Positions 16,518 through 24,070 of a DNA stretch of 64,000 nucleotides are shown here, piece by piece; position 1 is the first letter of the stretch, and each line of letters opens with the position of its first letter. Position numbers and translations under genes: made by a program. Where the stretch lies: assembly GCA_965212195.1 (NCBI GenBank), contig CBDBUW010000012.1, positions 445,357 through 509,356 on the forward strand, read 5' to 3'. The notes below the pieces were generated by a model. That model did not search any database and was not told where the DNA came from. It saw nothing but the letters and a program-made list of their open reading frames with translations. The DNA comes from JAJCYK01 sp965212195. GTDB lineage: Bacteria; Bacteroidota; Bacteroidia; Cytophagales; Cyclobacteriaceae.

Positions 16518-17609
16518 TTAGCTGCGCACAAACTCTGCTGGAGTCATCCCGGTATACTGTTTGAACGCCCGATAGAAACTGGTTTTATTGCTAAACCCGC
16601 AGTCCATACCAATCGCCTGAATGGATACCTGATGAATACGCTCTGTTTTTAATAATTCCTGGGATCTTGATATGCGGTATCGGTTGATCAATTGATAGAA
16701 GTTGGAATCCATATGATTATTAATAACCTGAGAAAGGTGATGAGCAGGTACCTGCAATTCCTCGGCCAGCTGGGACAGGGTTAATCTGGGATTGAGGTAT
16801 AGCTTTTGATCCTCCATAGATTTCCTTATGGTCTGTTTGATGTCTTCCACTTTATGAGAAGAAAGCGGTGCGGTTTGATATGAGGGAGTTACTGGCAATA
16901 TCTGCTTGATGTCCAGAATCCAATAACCCATTAGCAAAACCACTAGAGCCATAAGTGCAGATAATATTACTTCCACCGCAATAAAATCCGCGCCCCGGAG
17001 TAAAAATCCACTTTGCAAAACTAAATAAGACAGTGACAGGGCGAAGTAAAGCCATGCGAACTTCAGGAGTAAGGCTGTGTTATAGGGCTTCTTACGGTAA
17101 ATGTAATAAAGAGCTGCTGTCACATACACCAAAATAAGCAGTACATATAAGTTAAAATATCCCCATAGATCAATACTCATGACTCCACTGGGAGCTAATT
17201 CATAATAATACTCGATGAGCTGCAGCTTTTCGGCGTTAGACTTCAAATAAGTGGATGGCATTTGGTAGAAGGTTATGGCCAGGGCAGGTATCAAATGGAT
17301 TAAGTGCCAGTAGCAGAAAGTGAACCTGGGCTCCGCATAATATTTTATAAAGAAGTAAAAAGATGGCCCTGCCAGAAAAAGGAACGGATAGCTCAGACCT
17401 AATAAATGAGGCCATTGTCGAATTAATCCGGTGGTAAACAGCAAGAAAGTCATCAAATGCAGCAAAAGTGCCAACAGGGCCAGACTCAACAGCCACTTAG
17501 CCATACCCAAGTCGCTGCGTAGAAGCAGTAAAATAAGGAAGAACCCCAGCACCATGGTGCCTCCCATCAGCAGTGTCAAGATAAAGGAAATGGATTCAAC
17601 GCTATTCAT
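16518..17609 (-). CDS. Membrane-anchored AraC-family transcriptional regulator
   Basis: This 363-residue protein has about seven hydrophobic segments in its first 235 residues, then a cytoplasmic linker and a C-terminal AraC/HTH_18 domain (about 258-362). That domain has the first helix-turn-helix at LTLSQLAEELQVPAHHLSQVI and the second near QAIGMDCGFSNKTSFYRAFK, ending TGMTPAEFVRS. Such seven-helix AraC regulators are frequent in Bacteroidota and are thought to sense membrane or extracellular signals directly. It is divergent from the SRPBCC gene at 17754 across about 145 bases, making that gene a possible target. Confidence 0.9.
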   Translation of the reverse strand: MNSVESISFILTLLMGGTMVLGFFLILLLLRSDLGMAKWLLSLALLALLLHLMTFLLFTTGLIRQWPHLLGLSYPFLFLAGPSFYFFIKYYAEPRFTFCYWHLIHLIPALAITFYQMPSTYLKSNAEKLQLIEYYYELAPSGVMSIDLWGYFNLYVLLILVYVTAALYYIYRKKPYNTALLLKFAWLYFALSLSYLVLQSGFLLRGADFIAVEVILSALMALVVLLMGYWILDIKQILPVTPSYQTAPLSSHKVEDIKQTIRKSMEDQKLYLNPRLTLSQLAEELQVPAHHLSQVINNHMDSNFYQLINRYRISRSQELLKTERIHQVSIQAIGMDCGFSNKTSFYRAFKQYTGMTPAEFVRS

Positions 17610-17753
17610 TTAGACCAAATTTAGTAAGCCTTAGTTAAATGTGATGCTGGATCAGTTTAGGGTTTACCGGAAATTGGTAACAATTAACTAAGAGTGCCTA
17701 ATTCAAGCCATCTGGAGTCTTTTTATACCGTAAAATTGAAAAAAACTTATGTC

Positions 17754-18305
17754 ATGATACGAAAAATATTGAAAGGAATACTGTTGGTAGTAGCTGCTGT
17801 AATGGCAGGAGGTTTGATTTACGGATTAGTCCAATACTCCAAGGCTAAAGGAAATAATCAACTCATCAGCGAACGTGTAGTGCAGGCCCCTAAAGGTAAA
17901 GTATGGAAAATCATCTCAGATGTCGGTAACTACGAGCAAGTAACAGGACCGGGGATCCATCGGGTAGAAATACTGGACGGGCAGGGGCAAGGAATGAAAC
18001 GGGAATGTGCTGACCCCCAAGGCAACAGTTGGGAAGAAGTATGTACTATCTGGGAAGAGGAGCGTCGGTTCAAGTTTGAGGTCAATACCCAACGAGATGA
18101 CTACGCCTATCCCTTAAAAACCTTGAGTGGGATCTGGAGGGTTGATGAATTGGGGCCCACTACCACCCGGATTGTTATGCAATTCGATTTTGAGTTTAAA
18201 AATGCCTTTTTGTCCGGCTTCTTTCTACCGATAGCTCTGAAACAAGCTCGTGAGGACATGGAGTTTATCATGGATAATTGGCAACGGATGGCAGAAGAGG
18301 GATAG
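17754..18305 (+). CDS. Membrane-anchored SRPBCC (START-like) protein
   Basis: This 183-residue protein is read from ATG 17754 (MIRKILKGILLVVAAVMAGG). An earlier in-frame ATG at 17694 adds twenty unlikely residues. One N-terminal membrane anchor is followed by an SRPBCC fold: VVQAPKGKVWKIISDVGNYE at its start and a long C-terminal helix ending MEFIMDNWQRMAEEG. The family binds hydrophobic ligands in a deep pocket (polyketide cyclase/START-like); the ligand is unknown. It is divergent from the AraC regulator, which may control it. Confidence 0.8.
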   Translation: MIRKILKGILLVVAAVMAGGLIYGLVQYSKAKGNNQLISERVVQAPKGKVWKIISDVGNYEQVTGPGIHRVEILDGQGQGMKRECADPQGNSWEEVCTIWEEERRFKFEVNTQRDDYAYPLKTLSGIWRVDELGPTTTRIVMQFDFEFKNAFLSGFFLPIALKQAREDMEFIMDNWQRMAEEG

Positions 18306-18472
18306 TCGTCTGCCTGCGAGCCGTCCTGCCTACGGCAGGCGCCATCCGCGTGCTGCCGCAAGGTAGCATCAACGGAGGGGCAAGGCTTTGGTCACCGGTG
18401 ACCGGCAGGCAGGGTTCAAAGACTACATTAGACGGTAAAAGTAGATAATAGACGCTACCGAGCTGTCGACGT
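18306..18472. other. Intergenic region with palindromes before repeat copy B
   Basis: This region holds a CCTGCC-TAC-GGCAGG hairpin near 18328-18342, the perfect 14-base palindrome GGTCACCGGTGACC (18390-18403), and a degenerate TAGACGGTAAAA-type phrase near 18430. No gene was seen. Confidence 0.5.
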
Positions 18473-18974
18473 TGCATAACCCGTAAACTTTAAAATAGTC
18501 TTACCCTACCGTTTTTTTAACCAAATTTTGTCAGGGGCCCCGCCACCCACCCAATTTTAAGTTACTTATTGAGGATATCGTTAGTTGAGATTGAGAAATA
18601 TTTTTAATGAATCTCAACTGCCACATGAGCTTTATCTGTAAGCCGGCTCCCCTGACGTTTTATGCGTCGGTGAACGCGGATCGGGTCAGAGACTGCCAGG
18701 GTTCCATCTAGAAACTCCAATCTCATAACCCCCGTTTTCTAGGTGTTTTACCTACTTGGTGAACATTATCATGTTCCCAACATTTCCTTTTTCTCTCTAA
18801 TCTATAGGCGAAACACCTAGAAAACCCTTTCAGTGACTCTATACTTATCGAACTAAAACCCCTGTTTATCGAAACTTCTAGTGGATTCATCGAAGCTGAG
18901 GCCAAAGCCGGTTACATCAATCACCTAAAGGGTATCTAAGTAAAACTCGTACAACAAATCTTAAATTTTTTTAA

Positions 18975-19502
18975 ATGACAAAGCGATTCTTCATATTTTC
19001 ATTCTTAATCTTCAGTCTTTCTCAGTTCTCCTTTGCTAAGGACATTATCGTCACCAATACGCAGGATTCCGGCGAGGGTTCATTACGAGAGGCTATCGTA
19101 ATAGCCAATAAGACTCCCGGTGCCGACAAAATCAAATTCAATATCCCTATGACCGACCAGGGCTTTCTGCCGGGTGCTGTCACGGGCGAACAAGGCTGGG
19201 CTTTCTTCATCAGATTAGAGCGTGCACTTCCTGAAATCTCCCATTCCTTGATTATCGACGGTAATAGTCAAACCATGTTCACTGGCGATACCAATAAAGT
19301 TATAGCTGGTAAGACTCAAGGCGCGGAGGTGATCATTTATTATCACAAGAGTGTTAAAAAAGTGCTTCCTGGTGAGATCGCAACCGCCAGTACCGAGCAA
19401 AACCTGGATCAGTTGGTATGGTTCGACCAGGTAGAAGTATCTACTGACAACACTTCTAAAAAGATATTCAACGCAGAGGGTGGAAGAATCCAAATGAGAT
19501 AA
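18975..19502 (+). CDS. Short secreted beta-helix-start protein (CSLREA-like), copy 3
   Basis: This 175-residue protein is identical in every residue to that at 14837-15364. I see two silent differences within the gene (an A/G change in the Ala-Glu codons of QGAEV and a T/C change in DNTSK). It carries the same signal peptide, DSGEGSLREAI opening motif and single IIDGNSQ rung, and ends where true beta-helix proteins continue. The lack of amino-acid change suggests recent duplication or gene conversion. The next gene (MFS) is convergent, and the terminator at 19533 separates them. Confidence 0.82.
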   Translation: MTKRFFIFSFLIFSLSQFSFAKDIIVTNTQDSGEGSLREAIVIANKTPGADKIKFNIPMTDQGFLPGAVTGEQGWAFFIRLERALPEISHSLIIDGNSQTMFTGDTNKVIAGKTQGAEVIIYYHKSVKKVLPGEIATASTEQNLDQLVWFDQVEVSTDNTSKKIFNAEGGRIQMR

Positions 19503-19532
19503 TACTTAAGATTTAGACTGATTGAAGAATGG

Positions 19533-19562
19533 GTCGGGCCTGGATAAGGCTCGGCTTTTTTT
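19533..19562 (+). terminator. Terminator after beta-helix-start copy 3
   Basis: GTCGGGCCT (19533-19541) pairs with AGGCTCGGC (19547-19555), followed by seven T residues. It is the same hairpin as at 15395. Confidence 0.85.
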
Positions 19563-19571
19563 GTTATTAGG

Positions 19572-20861
19572 TCATAGGGTTTCTTGGTCTACCATAGAAG
19601 TTTCCTCCATTTTAATCTGCTTGATCATGATAAGAATTAGAACAAATGCTAATGGATGAAGTACTCCTGCAATGATAAATACCGGAGTATATGAATAGTA
19701 GGTCAGCAGTAGGCCTACCAGACCATTGAACGCCACGCCACCTAGTGAGCCAGCAGCGCCCACCAGCCCCGCAACTGAGCCTACTGTGGATGACGGGAAT
19801 AAATCTGCCGTCAGTGTTTGCATCATGGTTGAAAAAGCTTGATGTCCAAACATAGCCATACAGAAAAATACAATAGCCATTCCCAGCGGCACCCCACTGA
19901 TCAACAACGCTACAGGCATTAAAGCAGCGGCTACACCCAGTGCAATTTTTCTGGACTGATTTAATGTAAAATTCCTTTTTAAGAGATAACTGCTCATCCA
20001 ACCCGCTAGAAAACTACCGGCACCGGCAGCCGCATAAGGGATCCAGGCATAATATCCGATTTCCTGGATATTCAACCCCCGGATGTCGGCCAAGTATTTG
20101 GGTAACCAAAATATGTAGAAGTACCAGGCGGCATCGGATAGGAATTTGGCAACTAGTAACCCCCACACTTTCCGATATCCAAATAGATCTCTCCACCGTA
20201 TTTTAGGACCCTGTTCAGTGGTGCCCTGCTCTTTTATACCCTTTAACCCTTCTGTTATATATTCTCGTTCCGAATCGCCGACATACTTATTACGGTTGGG
20301 TAAATGATATACCCTGTACCATATGACAGCCCAGATTAATCCTAATCCACCGGTGATGAAAAATACCCAGCGCCAATTCAGCTGAAGTATGATCACGGCG
20401 ATGATAGGGGGGGCTATCACTGCTCCCAGGCTGGAGCCGGTATTAAATATTCCGAAAGCAAATGATCTTTCTTTAGCTGGAAACCATTCCGAAACAACTT
20501 TGGCAGAAGCCGGAAATCCACCGCCTTCCCCCAGTCCCAGTAAGAACCGGGCCACGCCCAGACCCATAAAACTGCTGACCAGGCCATGCAGACAATTGGC
20601 TATGGACCACCAGCAAATAATAATGATATAACCCACCCTGGTACCCACTACATCGATCAGTTTGCCTCCTCCCACATACATCAGGGAATAGGAGATCAGG
20701 AACAGCATCTGTAATTGTGAATATTCCAGATCGGAGACGGGGATGAATTTCTGGATCTCTGAAATAGCTACCGGCAGACTTTGCCGATCCAGGTAGTTTA
20801 AGGCAGTGGCCAGAGCCAGCAAACCGGCAATGTACCAGCGGAAGTTTTTAATGACCTTCAT
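19572..20861 (-). CDS. MFS transporter, ACS-family hexuronate/sugar-acid type
   Basis: This 429-residue protein is read from ATG 20861, eight bases after the stop of the RpiB-like gene; an in-frame TTG at 20873 would overlap that stop. It has twelve predicted membrane helices. The N-terminal LNYLDRQSLPVAISEI and the GLGEGGGFPASAKVVSEWFP and RSFAFGIFNTGSSLGAVIAPP segments are typical of the ACS (ExuT/GudP) family, which imports hexuronates, glucarate or related sugar acids with protons. It is the last gene of a four-gene sugar operon. Confidence 0.88.
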   Translation of the reverse strand: MKVIKNFRWYIAGLLALATALNYLDRQSLPVAISEIQKFIPVSDLEYSQLQMLFLISYSLMYVGGGKLIDVVGTRVGYIIIICWWSIANCLHGLVSSFMGLGVARFLLGLGEGGGFPASAKVVSEWFPAKERSFAFGIFNTGSSLGAVIAPPIIAVIILQLNWRWVFFITGGLGLIWAVIWYRVYHLPNRNKYVGDSEREYITEGLKGIKEQGTTEQGPKIRWRDLFGYRKVWGLLVAKFLSDAAWYFYIFWLPKYLADIRGLNIQEIGYYAWIPYAAAGAGSFLAGWMSSYLLKRNFTLNQSRKIALGVAAALMPVALLISGVPLGMAIVFFCMAMFGHQAFSTMMQTLTADLFPSSTVGSVAGLVGAAGSLGGVAFNGLVGLLLTYYSYTPVFIIAGVLHPLAFVLILIMIKQIKMEETSMVDQETL

Positions 20862-20869
20862 AGGAACTG

Positions 20870-21367
20870 TCAATCCTCCTGTTTGGATTGACCGGGCTCT
20901 TTAATGCCCAAGTCGTTTTCGATATCTTCAATGATACCCAGTGAAATGGCGTGTCGGTCACCTATATAATCATGTTCCAGCCAGGTATCTACATAATCGA
21001 TCAACTCGAAAATACCCTTGGTTTTGCCCCCTAGACATATAATATTACTATCGTTATGTTGCCGGGTCATTTTAGCTTCATAATGGCTGCCCACTACCGC
21101 TGCGCGTACACCTTTGTATTTGTTGGCAGCTATGCTCATGCCGATCCCTGTAGAGCAAATCAAGATTCCTTTGTTGTAATCTCCCCCTGATATAGGGGCT
21201 GCTACTTTTTTGACATAGTTAGGATAGCGTACAATTTCCTGGCTGTCGGAGCCCATATCAATGACTTCAAATCCTTTTTCACGTAAATGTTCGGCAATTT
21301 TCACCTTAGCCTCATACCCGCCATGATCGTTAGCTATCAATATTCTTTTGTCGTCTTTGAAGTTCAT
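20870..21367 (-). CDS. RpiB/LacAB-family sugar-phosphate isomerase
   Basis: This 165-residue protein begins with the RILIANDHGGYEAK strand of the RpiB/LacA/LacB fold. The loop CSTGIGMSIAANK (Cys71 the expected catalytic base) and RQHNDSNIICLGG are also conserved. The family interconverts aldose and ketose phosphates (ribose-5-P/ribulose-5-P, galactose-6-P or tetrose phosphates). Its place in a sugar-acid operon argues for a catabolic substrate rather than the housekeeping pentose pathway. It starts four bases after the TIM-barrel gene. Confidence 0.88.
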   Translation of the reverse strand: MNFKDDKRILIANDHGGYEAKVKIAEHLREKGFEVIDMGSDSQEIVRYPNYVKKVAAPISGGDYNKGILICSTGIGMSIAANKYKGVRAAVVGSHYEAKMTRQHNDSNIICLGGKTKGIFELIDYVDTWLEHDYIGDRHAISLGIIEDIENDLGIKEPGQSKQED

Positions 21368-21371
21368 GGCA

Positions 21372-22208
21372 CTAACTTTTATGTGTTTGCAGATTGTATT
21401 GCTCTACTAAGGGCTTTAAAAAACTAATTCCTTGGGATGCAGCGGTATCCGGATCTGGCTTAGGCAGTATTTCCAAGGAGATCCAGCCCTGATAAAGAGC
21501 CTTTTTCAGATGGTCGAAGATGGCCGTAAAGTCCGTGTGTCCCTGACCGGGAGCCATGCGGTTGGAATCGGCAAAGTGAATGTACTCAATGTATGATATA
21601 TATTTTTCCAATTCACCGCCAATAGAACGATCCTCAATATTCATATGGAAAGTATCCGGCATTAGCTTCAAATTTGGGATCCCCAGGTTTTGCAGCAGTA
21701 CCACTCCCTCGGAAACGCTGTTTATAAAATCAATCTCATAGCGATTCACGGGCTCCAGGATGATGGTGACAGACTTTTGATAGGCGTACTCACACAAAGT
21801 AGCAGCCATGTCGGCAAACAAGTTCTCAGCTTGCTCCCTGCTGGCATTTCCAATTTGACCCCTTACTCTGCCAATGTTAACTAATTGTCCAAAGTCGGCG
21901 GCGACGTCGATAATCTCACGGAATATTCTCTCTACTTTTTCCCTTCTATGGGGATCTGGGTCCGTGAACATCAAACCGCCATCTGCATAAACTTGTCCGG
22001 TAGAAATACAGGAGACCTCCAAATCATATTGAGACAACAAATTGGATAATTGTCCCCCATTTATTTCACCGGCGTTTTTCAACGCCAGCTCAATCCCGTC
22101 AAATCCCAGCTCTGATGCTTTCTGAATGGAATGTTCAAAGCCTCTGAACACCACGAAGGCACTGGGTAAGGCATTTTCACCGGCAATAGCCACTGACAGC
22201 TTGATCAT
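21372..22208 (-). CDS. Sugar phosphate isomerase/epimerase (AP-endonuclease-2-like TIM barrel)
   Basis: This 278-residue TIM-barrel protein has family metal-site strands such as GFDGIELAL, IILEPVNRYE (Glu), KLMPDTFHMNIED (Asp and His) and YIHFADSNRMAPGQGH, and a late Glu in WISLEILPKP. Together these resemble the Mn/Mg site of hydroxypyruvate isomerase, tagatose-epimerase and related enzymes. The precise sugar is not predictable. It lies 39 bases after the dehydrogenase gene and four before the RpiB-like gene, in one operon. Confidence 0.85.
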   Translation of the reverse strand: MIKLSVAIAGENALPSAFVVFRGFEHSIQKASELGFDGIELALKNAGEINGGQLSNLLSQYDLEVSCISTGQVYADGGLMFTDPDPHRREKVERIFREIIDVAADFGQLVNIGRVRGQIGNASREQAENLFADMAATLCEYAYQKSVTIILEPVNRYEIDFINSVSEGVVLLQNLGIPNLKLMPDTFHMNIEDRSIGGELEKYISYIEYIHFADSNRMAPGQGHTDFTAIFDHLKKALYQGWISLEILPKPDPDTAASQGISFLKPLVEQYNLQTHKS

Positions 22209-22247
22209 GGTAATGGCTTTAGGATTACATAAAAGATAAACAAAATA

Positions 22248-23036
22248 TTAGTCCTTTCCCCACCAGGGATCCCCCAAACTTGCCAGCAATCCACCGTCTA
22301 CATAGATTACTTGCCCATTGATAAAATCTGAGGCGGGTGATGCCAGGAATAAAGCCGTTCCTACCAAGTCCTCTGGTGTTCCCCAGCGTTGGGCTGGTGT
22401 ACGGCTAAGGATATATTCATTTAGAGGATTGCCCGGTTCTCGATAGGGTTCGTTGATAGGAGTTGATATGTAGCCCGGGCCGATACCGTTGATTTGTATA
22501 TTGTGTCGGGCCCACTCTACTGCCATGTTTTTGGTCAACAACTTTAAACCTCCCTTGGCAGCTGCATAGGCCCCTACAGTATCTCTGCCGATCTCACTCA
22601 TCAATGAACATATATTGATGATCTTACCGCTCTTTTGGGTAATCATAGTATTTGCGGCGTGTTTTGAGGTGATAAACGGTCCATTCAGATCGGTGTTTAT
22701 AACATCTTGCCAGTCAGCCAATGAAAGATCCTCCAGCTTGTCACGTCTAATAATCCCTGCATTATTCACTAAAATGTCTAATTTCCCTTGCTCCTGGAGG
22801 ATTTGATCCATACCCTGATTGACCTGGGCCTCGTTTGCTACATCAAATGCTATCCCTTGTGCTGAGTAGCCCTGTGCTTTCAGGTCTGTCAATGTAGCCT
22901 CCAGTTTTTCCTGGTTTCTGCCGTTCAGATATACCTGGCACTGGGCATTTATGAAACCTTTGGCTAATGCAAGTCCGATGCCTTGAGTGGAACCGGTAAC
23001 CAAGACCACCTTTCCTTTAATATTAAATTGATCCAT
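22248..23036 (-). CDS. SDR oxidoreductase, gluconate 5-dehydrogenase/KduD-like
   Basis: This 262-residue protein is read from ATG 23036; a TTG at 23042 would add two residues. It has the Rossmann motif TGSTQGIG, the NNAG motif (DILVNNAGIIRR), catalytic Ser in NICSLMSEIG and the AYAAAKGG Tyr-x3-Lys pair. RINGIGPG-like and VDGGLLAS ends match gluconate 5-dehydrogenase (IdnO) and 2-keto-3-deoxygluconate 5-dehydrogenase (KduD). It is the first gene of the operon and likely interconverts a hexonate and its keto form with NAD(P)H. Confidence 0.88.
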   Translation of the reverse strand: MDQFNIKGKVVLVTGSTQGIGLALAKGFINAQCQVYLNGRNQEKLEATLTDLKAQGYSAQGIAFDVANEAQVNQGMDQILQEQGKLDILVNNAGIIRRDKLEDLSLADWQDVINTDLNGPFITSKHAANTMITQKSGKIINICSLMSEIGRDTVGAYAAAKGGLKLLTKNMAVEWARHNIQINGIGPGYISTPINEPYREPGNPLNEYILSRTPAQRWGTPEDLVGTALFLASPASDFINGQVIYVDGGLLASLGDPWWGKD

Positions 23037-23092
23037 ATCCAATAAACATACGGATTTATAGGAAACCTTGAAAATATGAATGGTAGCAAATC

Positions 23093-23306
23093 ACGGTAGA
23101 CGGTAAACGGCAGACGGTCGACGGCAACAAGATATACTTTGGAAGACGGACTTGTGTAACCCGATCTCATGACGTGTCTAATCTTTGTGGTGTTTTGCTC
23201 CTTGCGAGCGGAGCGATGCTTCTTTGTGGCTCTTTGTGTAACAATCTTCCCAAAGCCTAGCAAAGTCCGTCTACCGTCAACCGTGGTCCGTCCACCGTTG
23301 TTGGAC
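23093..23306. repeat. Imperfect inverted-repeat element with TAGACGGT/CTTTGTG phrases
   Basis: The left arm (23093-23160: tandem GGTAGACGGTAAACGG-like units, then CTTTGGAAGACGGACTTGTG) is an imperfect inverted copy of the right arm (23238-23306: CTTCCCAAAGCC, then CAAAGTCCGTCTACCGTC). The centre carries CTTTGTGG direct repeats and a GCTCC/GGAGC hairpin. No open frame is present. It resembles a small non-autonomous or REP-like element. Confidence 0.5.
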
Positions 23307-23317
23307 AACCATTTCAC

Positions 23318-23325
23318 TAATTTTG
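23318..23325 (+). promoter_or_regulatory. Promoter of the small lipoprotein gene
   Basis: TAATTTTG fits the TAnnTTTG -7 consensus. A TTG at 23298-23300 is 17 bases upstream, close to the expected -33 spacing. Confidence 0.5.
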
Positions 23326-23359
23326 GTGTCTTATTAAATGGAAGCAAATGGAAAATGTG

Positions 23360-23737
23360 ATGAAGTATATTGTGATGGTGTTCTTTCTGGGTTTAACCCT
23401 AGCAGCATGTGATAGCAACGACACCGATGAGTTGGCAGAAAAACAGCAAAGACTGGTAGAACTGCAAGCCAGTATCGACAGCCTGATAGCCGATAAATCT
23501 TGTAATGGAGTAGGGGACTGCGCCAGCATAGCATTTGGCAGTAAACCTTGCGGAGGTCCCTGGAGTTACTTGGTGTACGCTCCCAGCAATGTGGATGAAG
23601 CTCAGTTGCAACAATTGGTAAATGAATACAATCAAGTCCAGGATGAAGTGAATATCCTAACCAATGCCGCCTCGGATTGTGCCTTTATCCAGGAGCCGCA
23701 ATTGAGTTGTGAGGGTAATGAATGTAAGGCGATATAG
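23360..23737 (+). CDS. Small cysteine-containing lipoprotein
   Basis: This 125-residue protein is read from ATG 23360; ATG 23348 would add four residues. It has a lipoprotein signal (MKYIVMVFFLGLTLAAC), then a coiled-coil-like segment (AEKQQRLVELQASIDSLIAD). The mature part has cysteines in CNGVGDC, KPCGG, SDC, LSC and NEC contexts, which probably form disulfides. GGPWSYLVYA is the most conserved-looking stretch, and short lipoproteins with this CGGPW signature occur in Bacteroidota and Proteobacteria without known function. Expected in the periplasm, lipid-anchored. Confidence 0.8.
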   Translation: MKYIVMVFFLGLTLAACDSNDTDELAEKQQRLVELQASIDSLIADKSCNGVGDCASIAFGSKPCGGPWSYLVYAPSNVDEAQLQQLVNEYNQVQDEVNILTNAASDCAFIQEPQLSCEGNECKAI

Positions 23738-24070
23738 ACGGACCACGCCTGTTTGCGAAACGGTAGAGTGGATGGTAGACCACCACCAACCGGCGAATCC
23801 GTCACCCTAACAGTTTTGGCTCGTCGGTGACCGGAGACCAGTGCACAGATTAACGGGAGTCCTCAAGGTCCAACCATTCTTGTTTATCCCCCGGACTGGT
23901 TCCGGGGAGTACGTCAAATTTAATGTATTTTTTAGATAAATTAATCAATTAATTGGTGGGTTATAATTTATTGATAATCAATTAATTATAACTATACACC
24001 CGTAACAACCCCTTGTGCCAAAAGGGCTATTAAGGATTAATAAAGGAGCGCGTTCTTTTCAGTGAGTATT
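23738..24070. other. Intergenic region with a CCCCGGA hairpin
   Basis: No gene was seen. Degenerate GGTAGA/ACCGG-rich phrases occur at 23750-23850. A perfect 7-bp hairpin, CCCCGGA (23889-23895) with TCCGGGG (23901-23907), lies in the middle; the same stem occurs inverted at 27999-28017. An AT-rich stretch with ATTGATAATCAATTAATTA-type palindromes covers 23940-23990. Confidence 0.45.

Larger units (their letters stand above)
18473..19569 (+). repeat. 1.1-kb direct repeat, copy B
   Basis: The second copy of the duplication described at 14331-15432, containing the same leader (inverted repeats at 18530-18656 and 18735-18824), the gene at 18975-19502 and the terminator. It differs from copy A by a handful of substitutions and four short homopolymer length differences. 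The ends coincide with loss of similarity just after GTTATTA. Confidence 0.95.
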
